Assembly (NCBI GenBank): GCA_947561395.2
Contig: OX387193.1
Coordinates: forward strand, 806,001-870,000
Direction: 5' to 3'
DNA length: 64,000 nucleotides
Source: Buxus sempervirens
Taxonomy: Eukaryota; Streptophyta; Magnoliopsida; Buxales; Buxaceae
Below, one piece after another: positions 9,101 to 22,600 of this stretch. Below the pieces are notes generated by a model. That model ran no database searches. It worked only from the letters and a program-made list of their open reading frames with translations, and was not told the DNA's origin. Each line of letters begins with the position of its first letter. Position 1 is the first letter of the stretch. The position numbers and the translations under genes are program-made.

Positions 9101-11534
9101 TGGAGACATCCTTACTCAAGTTTCACAAACACGTGATGTCATCATGTAACTCTCTAAATCCTGCCAAATATGGTTGGATTTTCTGACTTTCGGGTTTCTT
9201 CTTGTGATTCATTTCCATTGTTTCTACTTTGCTTCGGTCTTCAGGTGGTCAACTTCAAAGGAAGTTGTTCACTATTAGGACTGGAATTGTTTTAAGATGG
9301 TTTGTCATGCATGCATGTCACAATACCTTCAGGACTTTAGACAAGACAATATCCTCTCTGGAGATGCAGCTAGCTGCAGCTAGAGCTGCCAAATCAGAAA
9401 AACAGGAAGGATCTCCAGTGATGGCAAGACCAGGCATTGAGAAAATAAAGGAACACCCTAAGATTTTCTTTGTGATGGGTATCATTACTGCATTCAGCAG
9501 CAGAAAACGCAGGGATTCAATCAGGGAGACTTGGATGCCTCAAGGTTACCATGCTCTTATTAACTGTTCCTTTAAATCCCTATTATAGAAGAGGTAGATA
9601 AATAAGATATTATCTTCTCCATGACATTTATTATCAAATATTTCCAGGGAAGGAGTTAAAACAATTGGAGAAAGAAAAAGGAATCATTATACGATTCGTT
9701 ATTGGCCATAGGTAGTATCATTACTTTGCAGATGACAAAAAATTTTATTGGCTGCAGTGTTATCACTTTGCACATAATGCATTGCTTTACTTGCTTTCTA
9801 GTGCAACACCAGGTGGTGTTTTGGATCGTGCCATTGATGCAGAAGAAGAAGAACATCAAGATTTCTTCAGACTGGTCCATTGAACATTCCCATGCTTATT
9901 AATTGAAAGATATCCTTGAATTAAGTCACATGTGAGGTTTTCTTCCTCGTTTTGAGTCTTTTCTATTTGCAGAATCATGTAGAAGGGTATCATGAGTTGT
10001 CTTTGAAAACACAAATATACTTCTCAACGGCTGTGGCAAAGTGGGATGCTGACTTTTATGTCAAAGTTGATGATGATGTTCATGTCAATCCTGGTTAGTT
10101 AAACCGCCTGTATATTTTATTCCTGCTTTCAAATTGGTCTAAATTCTTGAATGAGTGTAAGCTGCAAATATCAGGGAAGTGATTGTTCTTTTAATTGACA
10201 GGCATGATTGGTTCAACTTTGGCACGCCATAGATCAAAACCCCGTGTCTATATAGGTTGTATGAAGTCTGGATCCGTTCTGGCACAGAGGTTACACTTCC
10301 ACATCTTATAAGTTCTGTGACTCTGGAGATGTATTCGTTTCTTGGCTATGAATATGCTTTACAAGAAACATCTAATTTAAGTATGCCTACTTTATATAGA
10401 GGAGTCAGGTATCATGAACCAGAATACTGGAAATTTGGTGAGGTGGGGAATAAGTATTTCAGACATGCAACAGGACAGTTGTATGCTATCTCCAAAGATT
10501 TGGCCACCTATATTTCAGTTAATCGGTAAATTTATTTGACACAAATGTGTTGTTCTTAGTTTTGGTCTTGAACTGCTTAAATGAATGATTTTCCTTTTTG
10601 CTTGTAGGCACATACTTCACAGGTATGCAAATGAAGATGTATCCCTGGGATCTTGGTTTATTGGTCTAAATGTTGAACATATTGATGATAGGAGTCTTTG
10701 TTGTGGTTCTCCTCCAGGTCAGATGCCTATCAAAATAAATTTAATTTTCCTCTTCCCTTCATCTTATCTTTAGCTCCTAATTTAGTTCTGGCTTTTGATT
10801 GTTTCAGCTGATTTCTTTGCATGCTTACTTGTATATATGTCCTAAATAATTGAGGGTGCATACTAACCTCCTCTGGAAATATATCTCCAAGTTTAGAAGA
10901 AGTAAATCTAAGGTCATCTGTTTTCCTGAGATCATTATTCTGGTCTGAGCGTATTCTTTCATATGAACACTGGGATCACTGAACAATCATGTATTTTTAT
11001 TTGTTAATTAAAGTTTGAGATCTGAGTTTGAACTGTGATAGGTCTTGATCTGTTCAGCTTCCTAATCAAACTTCCCCTCGGAGTCCATTTGAATGGTCTT
11101 TTGTGCTGTGTATAATTTCGATTAAATACTGTGCAGGATTGACAATTTATTTTTTGAGCATAATAATACTACCTTTCTACTTAATTACTTGATGGCAACA
11201 TGAGTACCATAGCAAGGATTGTGATCACAAGTAATATATTTTCCACTAGAAGGAACAACTTGTTATCTTGATAAACTTTAGGTGCCTTCACCCTTCAACA
11301 TCTTGCTCCAGCATAATTGGTTTTTTGTGTTTTTTTGAACTTAATATGTTTTGATACAGTAATTTTATTTTTGTTTCTCGGACAGATTGCGAGTGGAAGG
11401 CCCAAGCAGGGAACCCTTGTGCTGCATCATTTGATTGGAGCTGCAGTGGCATTTGCAAATCAGTGGAGAGGATGCAGGAAGTTCATCAGCGCTGTGGGGA
11501 AGGTGATGGGGCTATCTGGCATGCCAGCTTCTAA
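5865..11534 (+). CDS. GALT31A: Beta-galactosyltransferase of the GALT31A type (GT31)
   Basis: The product is a Golgi type II membrane enzyme that adds galactose to arabinogalactan side chains; Arabidopsis GALT31A (At1g32930) is its closest match from memory. Coding exons are 5865-5980, 8914-9016, 9084-9145, 9333-9544, 9648-9711, 9802-9874, 9973-10093, 10202-10289, 10400-10525, 10608-10717 and 11386-11534. All phases agree and give 407 residues (family about 400). Exon 1 encodes a short basic tail and the anchor [17 protein letters not shown] (residues 21-37), which fixes the start. Then follow [19 protein letters not shown] (DUF4094), the [19 protein letters not shown] block, the DDD metal-binding motif in [11 protein letters not shown] (243-245), [19 protein letters not shown] and [14 protein letters not shown]. 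It ends [12 protein letters not shown]. Intron 1 is 2.9 kb. Intron 2 appears to use a GC donor (AAG|GCAAGT). Confidence 0.9.
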
Positions 11535-14311
11535 AACTTCTATGGGTTTGTTGTCACATATGCGTGCTTGTGGGTCGAAACCTTGTATTGATCACTGCCA
11601 TCTACCCCATTTTTGTCCAGTAGATTATTGGGGTATTGGTTCTATTGTAAATTGCATTTCTACATGGATTAATGCATATATTTCTCTTAATTGTTTGAAA
11701 ATTTCGGTTAAGTCTAAATTTTGAAGTGATAAGTAAAATTTATGACAACCGTGTGTTTTGTATCAGCCATTTCCTTCGGCTTCAAAATTTCATGACGTTT
11801 CCGCTTGAGATTGCTTCAGAAAAATTATCAAACAAAGATGGATTAAAATAAGTGAAAAAGACAAAAGGACAGAAGCTGTCATGCCATCCTTGCCAATGGA
11901 CTTCATCATTTGCAGTGAATATCATCAAGTTTTTTTTATTGAGCTTAGAATAAGAAAAATGATAAAATAGGAGGATTGGTTTTAGCCACATGGTTGATGC
12001 GTTTTAAACTGTGTTTGACCAAAGGAAAGGGATTCAATGGGCAATAAGTCTTACCACCTGTTGCTACATGTAAACAATGTCATATCAAGATTACTAATCC
12101 ATTCGTAGGCCATTTGATTCTCAAAATAATTACAACCGAAGGTCGGTTTCACGTCCAGGCCTTGCTAGTAAAACAATAGAGATAGATTGCAATAGAACTT
12201 ACAATTGAACAGAATAAGTTTGCAAATGGCAATAAGATTAACAAAACCATAACTAAATTCTGGTGAGTTGGAGAACTCTAGAACCTTACTAAAGCTCCAG
12301 TCCTCCACGTTCCCCCATCCAATGGTTTAAGAGAATGGGACATTGCTCCGTGCTGTACGATGAAACTCTTGAACCACTTCATAACTTCACAGAGAAGATT
12401 AATCAAGCCTTGGAAAGGTGCAGTGTGTCCTTGAGACAGTTTTTTGGAAGGTGTGTCCCATTTTTCCTGGTTGTAGTCATACTTTTCATGGAAGAAATAG
12501 AATTGTCTCTCTTAAAAGGCTTCCTCGGAGATCTAGAGAACTTAGGCCTGCAATAAACTCACCATCTAAACAATCTTAAACTTTAGACCCAAGAAACAGA
12601 ACTTCAAGGTTAAGTTAGTTTACAAAGCACTTGCCTCCTTTTAGGCACTCGGCTAAGAAAATCCTGTGTCTCTTTACAGGATTCCCTTCTGTCATTCTGA
12701 AGATGTCCCTGCACAGCAGAGGCAATCTACTGAATACAATTATAAAGACCACACACAAATTTATACAGATAAATAAACAAGTTTATTGTACCATTCATTA
12801 CTAATCAGTACTGGAGATTTGAAACAGAAAAAACTGGACCTAAATGGAACATGCATGCAGAATATAGAGAAATTCCAAACAATAATATGTGACTGTGTCA
12901 TAATCCAGAGTGGGTGCCAAAGCTTGTGACAAAATTTATTATTAGTGGAAAAACAAACATTAAGCTATTGCAAGGTTGTACCACACAAAAAAGCAACACT
13001 GAAAAGACCCATATGGCAGTAACAGCAACAGGAGTGGGGTTCGAGGACTATAGATCAACCAATTTAAAATCATATGCAGAAATTCTCCTTCAATAACCAT
13101 CTCATTTTTCTGATATAGTTATATTTAAGAACAGAAGGATGAGTTTTTATTAATGCAGTACAGTTCATAAAAAAAGGATCAAGCAACACATCAGCAAATG
13201 CATAAGGTCACACTGATAGCACATAAATTGGCTGTAGAATAAGTTATTAAAATTATGATCATAGAGATTACATCAAGATATACACATATGACGACACCAT
13301 AACTTTACCAAGAGACAATAATTACTAGTAGCATTTCTCAAGCTTAGGACTAGTGATTGAGATTCCCACCTAAATCAAATCCTTGTCTGATCAATTATCT
13401 GGTGAATAAAATGCCAATCACTTGGTAAAAAGCTGATAATGATGTCTTTACCTTCGAGAAAAAGGAAAAACAAAAGTTCGTTGTTTCACACAGAAAATTA
13501 CTTTGGTATAATCAATGCACCAGTAACCAAAGAGTTCAATTAGAGCTGGTGCCATGGACAACCTATATTCTACTCCAACCATAAAACAGAAAACAATTGT
13601 CTTGTCAAGATTGTAAAATTATAGGGAATAAAAGTATTTCTGCTCTAAATTCAATAGGCAGGACAGTGTACGACTGAAAATGTATAAAAGTTTCTGATTC
13701 TAGAAGCCCAGTCTTCTTAACAGTGCATGTGAATCAAGAGCCTCCTACAAATGGCTTTGAAATTGATCATATGGACACAGAAGAAACCAACCATTTACAA
13801 ATGAACACTTACAGCTTTAGAAGAAGCATAAAAGTTTCTGATTCTAGAAACGCAGTCTTCTTAACAGTGCATGTGAATCAAGATCCTCCCACAAATGGCT
13901 TTGAAATTGATCATATGACACAGAAGAAACCAACCATTTACAAATGAACACTTACAGCTTTAGAAGAACTTATATGATGTAGCACAGAAGTAATTTGGCT
14001 GCTGCTTGCATTGAAAACATATACTTCCAAAGGGGAAGATGTGAGGCCCTTAATCAACTTTTTGACTCAAAAGGTCACATGAAAAGGAACAGCTTCTAGA
14101 CTGCAAATCTTAATATACAAAATTTTGCCCTTTTAAGAAAAGACTGTAAATTCATATAAGAACTGGAAGATAAGGTTCGCCAGAGAAACTACAAAGAAAA
14201 AATCAAGTTAAAAAAATCTGATTAATTGGACCATCCCCTAAGTCCCTCATGCAGAAGTGAAATTTATATTCATAGCAATTTTTCATCTCGAAGGAAGCTG
14301 TTAACAGCTCC
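11535..14311. other. Gene-poor spacer
   Basis: No convincing coding region on either strand. The GALT31A 3' UTR must occupy the first few hundred bases. The only clear structure is the 144-bp tandem duplication at 13684-13967. Confidence 0.45.
13684..13967. repeat. Two-copy tandem repeat, 144-bp unit
   Basis: ATAAAAGTTTCTGATTCTAG begins at 13684 and again at 13828. The units run through the shared words ACAGTGCATGTGAATCAAGA, AAATTGATCATATG and CTTACAGCTTTAGAAGAA with only a few differences. No coding capacity is conserved between the copies. Confidence 0.85.
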
Positions 14312-14343
14312 TTACATATCATCAAAGATATCCACATAACCAT
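14312..14343 (-). other. Candidate terminal exon of the gene at 15924-16793
   Basis: On the minus strand a good acceptor (TTCTTCGCAG) precedes 32 bases which, entered in phase 1, read GYVDIFDDM and a stop. An acidic-aromatic tail of this kind is typical of a real C-terminus. The known exon at 15924-16793 ends in phase 0, so at least one more small exon would be needed between them. The link is inferred from strand and position only. Confidence 0.3.
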
Positions 14344-14378
14344 CTGCGAAGAAAATCAATTTCAGAATGGTGAGTCAT

Positions 14379-14432
14379 AAACATTCTCTCCATAAACATT
14401 TATTAAAAAAAAAAAACATTCTCTCCATAAAC
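14379..14432 (+). repeat. Tail-only retroposon footprint b
   Basis: The 19-mer AAACATTCTCTCCATAAAC lies at 14379-14397 and 14414-14432. The 16-bp insert ATTTATTAAAAAAAAA ends in an A-run against the second repeat, as expected of a target-primed insertion reduced to its tail. Confidence 0.6.
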
Positions 14433-15093
14433 CTTCCAGAGCAACAGTCATGATAAAGATATCTTACTAATCTCAAATAACAACAAATTTTAGGTAATTG
14501 TTCTTCAGTGTTTTCAGTTCCAGAAATTTGAATTTGTGGACCACCTCATAACAGAACTTTATTAAAGTTGCTCTGCCTGGAAGAGATTTTTCTACTCATT
14601 GACCATCAAAAGCGAGGTATGACTTAAAATACAGCAAAAAAAGGTCTAAAAAAATGTAGAACAACTATGTGAAGCACTTATAGGGAGCTATATGTATATA
14701 AACATAGCAGTCCATAACCATGCAACACTCAAAGCAAGTATCTAGATGTGAATTTCTAAATGTGCACTCCCAATCATGCCTAAAAACAAGGAATCTTAGA
14801 AATCCCAACTGAAAAATGTTTAACCAGAAGCAGAAATCATCTACAGGTTAAAATTAAAAAAAAAAAAGGCATAATTGGGGATCATAATAATAAAGGCAAC
14901 ACTTGCAAGAAGGTTAATAAAGTGAAGATCATTAAATGTTGTCCAATGGAAGTGACTATCACATAAAATATATCACTGTTTTTATTAATATCTGGTAGTA
15001 AAATAATATAAGCAATCAAGTAAAGTTTTAACTCACTGTTCAGTAGGGGGTACCAACATTCAACCAATATGGGCAGAAAAAAGAAAAGAAAGA

Positions 15094-15297
15094 AAATATA
15101 TATAGATATATATATATATATATTTTACTTGCACACTTGCACTTACACATGCGCGTGCACACATGTATCCACACATTAATCATGGTTAGGTGGAAGAGGG
15201 AGAGGAGGAGGAGAGGGGGAAGGGAGGGTGCACACACGTATCCACACCTGAATCATGGCTACGTGGAAGAGGAGGAGGGGGGCGGGGCGGGGTGCAG
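15094..15297. repeat. (TA)n tract followed by a purine-rich tandem duplication
   Basis: A TA-rich run (about 15098-15122) is followed by two copies of a roughly 70-bp unit. Each contains a TATCCACACNTNAATCATGG word, then GGAAGAGG and a GA/GGAGG-rich purine run. Copies start at about 15166 and 15239. No gene. Confidence 0.6.
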
Positions 15298-15923
15298 CCA
15301 GGCCAATGAAGGGGGCAAGAGAACAAGGTTATGTCATAATATATTGATGAAAAGAGAGAAGGAGAAAAAAAAAAAGGTTTCAATGTACCGCCTCTATTTA
15401 ACAAAGTATTTACCATAATATACAAATACGAAGAAGCATTGAAGATATGTGCTCCAAGGTTAAGTGGAACTATCCAATTAAACAACCAAGCCTTTTCATC
15501 AATTCCCAGAAGGCAACTGAACAATTTGTTTTAATTGCTCTTAACACAGATGCAGTCTTTCAGTGCCACTACATTTTGCTGTATTATGATCAAAACTATA
15601 TACAATATACCAAATTATTGAGAAAACAAACATACAATAACAACCATATAATTCTTCGTAATGCACAGTACCTAAATAACTCATAATAGGATCTGATAAT
15701 GATCACAAAAATAGATCCTCACAGGAGGAGATCCCATACAAGACAATAGCAACTATAAGGAATATATATATTAACTGCTTTGAGATTTAGCGCAAGCAAA
15801 CGTGACTTCTTCAATATGGTCAATGAATCAAAAAGAACCAGTCAGAAAAGATTTCTCCCTGTTGAGGAGAGAACCCAATGTTGCGCACCATTGATAAGAA
15901 ATGAACGTCACATAAATGCTTAC

Positions 15924-16793
15924 ATCAGTCGATGAGATGACACATTTTAGGGAATCTTCTTCCTTTATTGTATTTGATGGCGGAACAGGAGGCTTTCGTT
16001 TCTTTCTTCCTCCAACTTCCTTACCAGATTGAAAGCTTTTCCTCTTCTTTCTACGAACAGATACATTTCTCGACTTACACTTCTTATCGCGAACTTTCCA
16101 AACACTACCCTTGCGGAAAAGAAGCTTCTCGAATTTCCACAACGGTGAGCTTGTGTCTATGATCGTGACTTCCGTGCGAGAGTAACCGGAAAGATCTGTC
16201 TGCAATTTATCCTCCTCAACGGTTGGGGAAGCGAAATTATTTTGTTTCTTTAGCTTCAACAATTCACATGTTTCCTTTACTTCCGTCGCACTGTTATCAG
16301 CACTTGAAGGGGACATTGCGGGAACAATCTCTACTCTCCGTGCACCATCCAAGCTATCATCGACACTGGCAGACGTAGAAAGCACACAAATTTTAGGGTT
16401 CGACTGTTTACGGGAACTCCTTTTCTCAGCAGACCCTCTAAATCGCTGAGAATCGCTTGAGTCTCCCATGTTGAAGAGCTCAGCGAGAACACTGTTCATA
16501 ATTCCAAGAAAACTCTCCTCTTCCTTGTTCTTCTGAAAATCGCAACTCTTCATCGTTTCCTTCCAATGCACGACCGGTTTCTGGTTCGACGGTGTCGAAT
16601 CGGAGGTCAAAATAGGACAAATTTTCTGCCTATCAGCATCGGGAAGCTCCATTTTCAAGGGAATCAAGAGTTGGTGGTTAGGGTTTAGGAAATGCTCGAG
16701 ATCGGTACCATTGCCGACCGGAAAACCTTTGGAGGAACGAAGCCGGTCCAGCCAATTTGAATCAGACTTACCGTCCGATATCGAACAGAGCAT
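15924..16793 (-). CDS. Uncharacterised plant-specific basic protein (main exon, 3' end open)
   Basis: The reading frame starts MLCSISDGKSDSNWLDRLRS; an N-terminus of this kind, with a KGFP motif following, is conserved in a family of uncharacterised plant proteins (recalled from Arabidopsis and grape; function unknown). The chosen ATG at 16793 is the one that begins the conserved block; an in-frame ATG further upstream adds a non-conserved stretch. About 290 residues are encoded before a donor (GAT|GTAAGC) at 15924. Features are an acidic-polar middle, a conserved EVTIIDTS...WKFEKLLFRK...VWKVRDKK segment (about residues 215-250) and a strongly basic run (RRKKRK, GGRKKRK) that looks like a nuclear localisation signal. 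No enzymatic motif is visible. The following exons lie toward 14.3 kb and were not resolved. Confidence 0.65.
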
Positions 16794-19667
16794 CTCCACA
16801 GAGACAGAGAGATAGAGAGGATATGCAAGCTTTGGCAAGTTTACAGAAAAGCAGGTAATGCTATTGCTAGGTGCAATGGAGGGGAATGAAGAGATGGGAT
16901 GGGAATTTGGCCCAAGGGAGACTGATTGCGGAGCGGGGCCTGTATATGGTTCTTCTTTGAGGTATGCTAGTGTACGCATGGATGATTTCCCTTAGTTTTG
17001 ATTTTTAGTGGTTGACTAATGGCTCCAAATATTCGCTGTAGGTGCAGCTCAGTCCGCCGAGCATAAATTTTATGCATCCAACGGTGGAGGTGGAGCACAT
17101 CAAAAGGTTTTGAAATGGTGGAGGTTTTCTTTTTCTTTATAAATTTTGTGCATCCAACGGTGGAGGTGAAGCACATCAAAAGGTTTGAATTGGTGGATGT
17201 TTTCTTTTCTTTTTCCTTTTTCAAAGAAATGGTGGAAGTTATACTTCATTCGATTCCACCACCCCTTTGAGTTCCGGAATCCTTAATTTTTGTAGTGGTT
17301 AGTTTACACAAGTCTGATGACTACTGAAAAGCAAAAGAGACAAAGAGATAATTATACCTACACCTCCTTAGATTTATCACTTCCAAATAGTGGCAAATCA
17401 GGACTCAAATCTGAGAGAGGCAAAAAAAATTCTCAATTTGTTATTTCTCATGAAATATAAAAATTTTAATGAGTTAAGGAGGCAAACCAAAAATTTTAGA
17501 GGAGGCGAAACATATATTTCAATTAAAACATATAAGAAAAACTATATTTTAAATAAAAAAAATAAAATTTTAGGGGGAGCAATTGTCCCCTCTAGCTCTA
17601 AGGTGGTTCCGCCATTGCTCCCAAATGGCGAATAGACTCCCGACATATGGAAATAACAAAAAGCTCCCTTATCTATATGGGTAAATGGTCAGAAGCAGGG
17701 AGTGTAATGACTTTTGGAAAAAATCTAAAACCATTGGATTTAGATATTCTAAAATAGAATTGGATTCAAGTTCAAATCATAATAGATCTTATACGAATCC
17801 AACTCGTTTAGGGGTTTTTAAAAAAGTACACCACTGAATCCGAGGAACACGAGGTTTAAAAAGAGGGAAAAAAAAAGAAGAAGGAAAAGGCAGAATTGAG
17901 ATATTACCACACTGAAAACGTGGTACCTTATATTTGTACGAAGTTAGGCAAGTGAAGTGTATGTGCACCAAAGGAGTGACCCACGTTCTCTGGATGATAT
18001 AACGTGCAATAAGCAATTCACACAAATAACAAATATGATGCAATCTCCAACTGCACTTCCTGATGTTTGAAAGCTCGAGCCTGTTGGTCCCAGTAATTTT
18101 TGACTTTCGGGAGTTATATTGTCAAAATTGAATTCTTGGATTGGTAGGTACACGATGGGTGCAGTAGATTACACGTCATTTCTAATGTGCAAATCGCCTG
18201 TACCTTATAGAAGAGAAACCATTTCAAGGAGATGCCGACCAATTACGCGTAGATTTGGCCGGAGAGAAAGACGGGGCATCGGACGGAAATCTAAAACAAA
18301 AATCACGGTGGCGTGATAGGCCTTCCAAGTTCCGAGTGAGAATTTCAACATTGACTGTATCAGTCTATCACCGACCGAAACCAACCGGTATCGTATTATA
18401 AGTAAAAACAAGCAAACAAACGCAACTCCCACGCCTTTGATGTGGATAGTCAGACGTCAAAGAGTCGTACAATTCGTTCTTCACCTAAACAAATCTGATT
18501 TCTTAAAATTAACCCATGAAGAAACCTTCTTCGTTTTCGGAAAAAGCAGTAAATTTTTAATTGAATTGATTCAAACGGTTGTTGGAGCAAGATGACTGCT
18601 TTAACCTGCAAGAACCTTTACTGGGTCAAGCCGAGTGGATTTTCGTCTATGGAAAGGCCGAGTGCATTTTTGTCGTTGCAAAGCTCCGCCCGGTCAACGA
18701 CCCGGAGCCCTGGGCTCTTCTTCTCCATTCCATTCCGAACAAACTAATTGCCTTGCCAATGTATAATTTCCGTGCCTTACATCCAATCAGGATAGAGCAA
18801 AGGGTCAGATCTTCATCAGATCCGTCGAGTTTATTTAATTGTCTCGACGTGATAGTTTAGGCCGTTGATTTGACACTGGGCGTCTGATAGGATAAAACAT
18901 AGCCGCGTCTCCGTCACAAAAAAAAAAAAGAAAAAGAAAAAAGAAAAGGGATTATAAAAAGAAAAATTCATCGACAAAATCCAGCTAAGCAAACGTGGAA
19001 AACGAGACTAGGCGACCACAAGACTCCGTCCCGATGATATATAATGCGAACGAGAAATGCATGGGTCAAGACATCCATCCGCACACGGTCCATCGCGAAG
19101 GATATTTATGTAATAAGGAATTTTTATTTATTTGTTTCCTTCGCTCATTGGAGGGTTTGTACTTTGTAGCCCTTCGTTTTTCTGCTAATACCAACAGGTC
19201 AGGTAGTCTCCCGTTTGAGGGATTCGGCGGGTCTTCATCTAAATTTTCGCGGCGTATTAGGGTTTATTCTTTGCCAAATGTAGAGGTTCCGTTTGGGGTG
19301 TGGAATTGAAATGGACCTACGCTAATCCGCGCAGCACATCTCTCTACCGCTTATCTCGCAATTCTTATCCAAACCTTTTGTCTTCTTCTTCAGCTCTGCT
19401 GCTCCCGCATATCTAAATCTCATCGATCCTTCTTCTTCTTCTTCCTTTTCCTTTTGTATTCCTCCTATCTTTTCTGCTCAAAAAATTAGTTGTGGTTTGG
19501 TTTTGGGGTTTTTTCATCCTCGGTTTCCCCCAATCTCAAAACCCTTGAATTTTAGTATATTAATTGTCCATAATTTCGATTGAATTGAGGGCTTCTTCGC
19601 TTTCTTCCCCTCTTGTTGTTATTTTGTAAGAATTTCCCCATTTTCCTTCTTTCCTTGATCGGCAATT
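16794..19667. other. Head-to-head intergenic region
   Basis: Separates the minus-strand gene at 15924-16793 from the START-domain gene on the plus strand, so it contains both promoters. It holds the 76-bp tandem repeat at 17063-17215. The stretch from about 19330 to 19667 is CT-rich and fits the 5' leader of the START gene. No other gene is seen. Confidence 0.5.
17063..17215. repeat. Two-copy tandem repeat, 76-bp unit
   Basis: Copies start at 17063 and 17139, with shared words CATCCAACGGTGGAGGTG and AGCACATCAAAAGGTTT and a pyrimidine-rich end. A shorter third piece (AAATGGTGGAAGTT) follows at about 17227. It lies about 270 bp upstream of the ATG at 16793, so it may be part of that gene's promoter region. 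Confidence 0.75.
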
Positions 19668-22600
19668 ATGGCTTTGATTTCGACTTTCGTGGAGATCTTG
19701 CACCGACCAACAATGGGGGATGTATTTACTGAGGTGCTGATGTTTACGGGACCTCTTTGCATTGCCCTTCTTTTTGGAATTCTTGTTGGATGGGCTTGGA
19801 AGCCCCAGTGGGCGAATTTGGGTAGAGAAAATTTGGATTATTCAAGGTCGAGGTCAACCTCTCCATCATTTCCGGCGTCATCGAGTTCTGGTCTCAATTG
19901 GCCATCGTCCTTTGATTTTGGTTCAATTACTAGGTGGAACGCTTCCAAGTTGCAGTTGCCGCGTTGCATCTCTTTCATGCCCGATGACGAGCTAGATAAG
20001 GAGACGGTATCTTTGCCCGCAAGCATGAAACCTGATTGCAGGTACAACAGATTTCTTGATGTCGCTCGGATAATAGTGTTTCGAAGTTCTATCATTTGCT
20101 CAGATTTTTATTATTGATGAAAATGTTTCCACTCATCCCTTACATTGGTACGGATATTCGTTTAATTCTGATAATTAGGAACGGATATGTGAATAAAATA
20201 GATAATAAGTAACACATAAATAGAGTTGCGCTGCTTACACGGGCACTTATCTCTCGCTACGGTTTTGCTATCCAGTTCATCTGAGCTTGAAAAAGAAAAC
20301 TCGGACTTTGTAACGAGGGAGGATTTGGAACATTTATCCCAACTCGTTGAGGTGAAAGATGGTGGTCCTACTTGGATACAGATGATGGATCGTTCTATCA
20401 CTAATATGAGCTATCAGGCTTGGAGGAGAGATCCTGAGGTAAGGCTTTCCCTATCACTGTGATTTGCGTTGGATTTCAAAATTATATATTAACAAGTGGT
20501 TTCTAGAATCAACCTGTAATTGTTGAATCTCTATCAAAGGATATGTGTGTGTCGGTGTGTTGGATTATTTTTCCTCGTTTTCAGTTTTTTTTTTTTAATT
20601 ATTTGTAACTCATTTGTCTCCTTGCGTTTTTTTCTATCTTACTGGTGTATCTTTTCTTTTTCTAATGGCTTTTCCAGAATGGCCCTCCACAATATCGTAG
20701 CAGAACAGTGTTTGAGGATGCCACCCCTGAGTTGGTGAGGGATTTCTTCTGGGATGATGAGTTCAGGCCGAAGTGGGATGACATGCTCATACATAGTGAA
20801 GTTTTGGAGAAGTGCCCCACTACCGGAACCATGGTAGTTCACTGGACACGGAAGGTGATGATATTGTCTTTTCATTCCTTTTTATAGGTAGATTGCCTTT
20901 GTTGCATTTCCTTGACATTTTTCAATGCTTTCTGGCACAGTTCCCTTTCCTTTGTAGCGACAGGGAGTACATAATAGGCCGTCGAATTTGGGAGTCAGGA
21001 AGATCATATTATTGTGTGACAAAGGTATGTGGCTGGAAAAATGATTTTGTTATTGCGTAAAATATTTTTCTGCTTATTTATTGAAATTGTATGATGTTTT
21101 TAGTTTTTTGGACTAGATTGTTTCTGGAACCTTTACTTTCATCGTATTTCCCTTTTTCAATTGGGATGACTAATATACCCCTATATTGTAAATTAAAGTG
21201 GGAAAGACTTGATTTGTTATTGGATCAGCTAGAATTTGATGAATGGAACCATCTTTTGGATTTCCTTTCTGACTCACTCAAATCACTCAAAAATTGATTC
21301 AATTTTTGAGCAGGGATGGTGATTTAACATGAGTTCACAATTCCCAAGACAAGAGAAGGATGTTATTCTTCATCTTTAAGTCTATTTAGCTGTTTGGAAT
21401 CCTGATAATTTATAAATTCTACATACAAATTAGTCAATTTCTTCATCTTTTAAATGGAAAACCCATCATTTGACAATACTTCAAACATTGTTTGAAATAA
21501 ATGGCATTCCCAATTCAATTGAGTGGACTGTTGAAGTTCCTAGCTGGGTCAGAACCTCTTAGTCCTTGCCCAACAAGAGGATTGAAGGCTGGTAGACACT
21601 GTTGTCAACATATATGTCAAATTACTTTATTTTGATTTCCTTGGCCTCTGAAATACTATCTGACATAAAATAATTAAGTAAAAAGAAGGATTGTAATTTG
21701 TTCAAGAGAATAATCTTGCTGAATTGCCCTTGTTGAAATTTGAGAGATGTTTCATTATGGAACAGTTGGAGACAAGGCATTCTTTCTCCAGCGGTAGCTT
21801 AAGTTTCCATATGTATTGACATATATTTATACGGAATAAGTCCTCTAAAAATTAATAATCATGGGAGATACAGAAATAAACGAAATTTATATTTTTCTTT
21901 GAAAACACAATTTAATAATATTTTATTAAGTAAAAAATTCCTGTATTCTTCTTTCAATTGGTTTTCCAACTGTTCTACTCCTCTGTAATACGCTCTTTTC
22001 CTTTCCAGTTTAATTCTTATAAATCTGGTGTTCAGTGATACTTATTAGTTGAAGTAGAACTGAAATACTCATATCAAGGCCTAAGTACTTTGCTTACTAA
22101 AATCTCTGAATGCCATATATTCAATGTTCTGAAATTCTACTGGGGAGCAGCATCTGGCAAATGATGCCATGGCAGCAATTCAGGTCCTTTTTGAATCAGA
22201 TCTCGGCTTTTTTGTTTATTGCTCCTAGACACTTGTAATCCTGTCTTCAACCTAATATTTTGTGTATCATACAATAATTTGTTTAGTTGGATGGATTTGC
22301 GAAGATGATCAGTTATTAGATACTTTTAACTGAAATTATTTGGCCTGTTCTGGCCACTAGATTTTATCTATGATAATTATCATTGAAATCATGTGATTAT
22401 TAGTCTGATTCCGCAATTTGAATCAAATCCCAGGAAAACAGATCTGAGACACAAACCTTAATTGCAATAAAGATAAAACACTGCAGTTGAAATATGAGAA
22501 GTATTATTTAAACCATGTCAGATTTGAACAAGCAATTTGATAAAACCTTACCATTCATACCAGTGGAATCATCTTTCCATATTACTCGTGAAACTACTTT

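Noticed and set aside
16791-16979. Upstream in-frame ATG of the basic-protein gene at 16979
   Set aside because: The extra residues are not like the conserved family N-terminus, which begins at MLCSISDGK.
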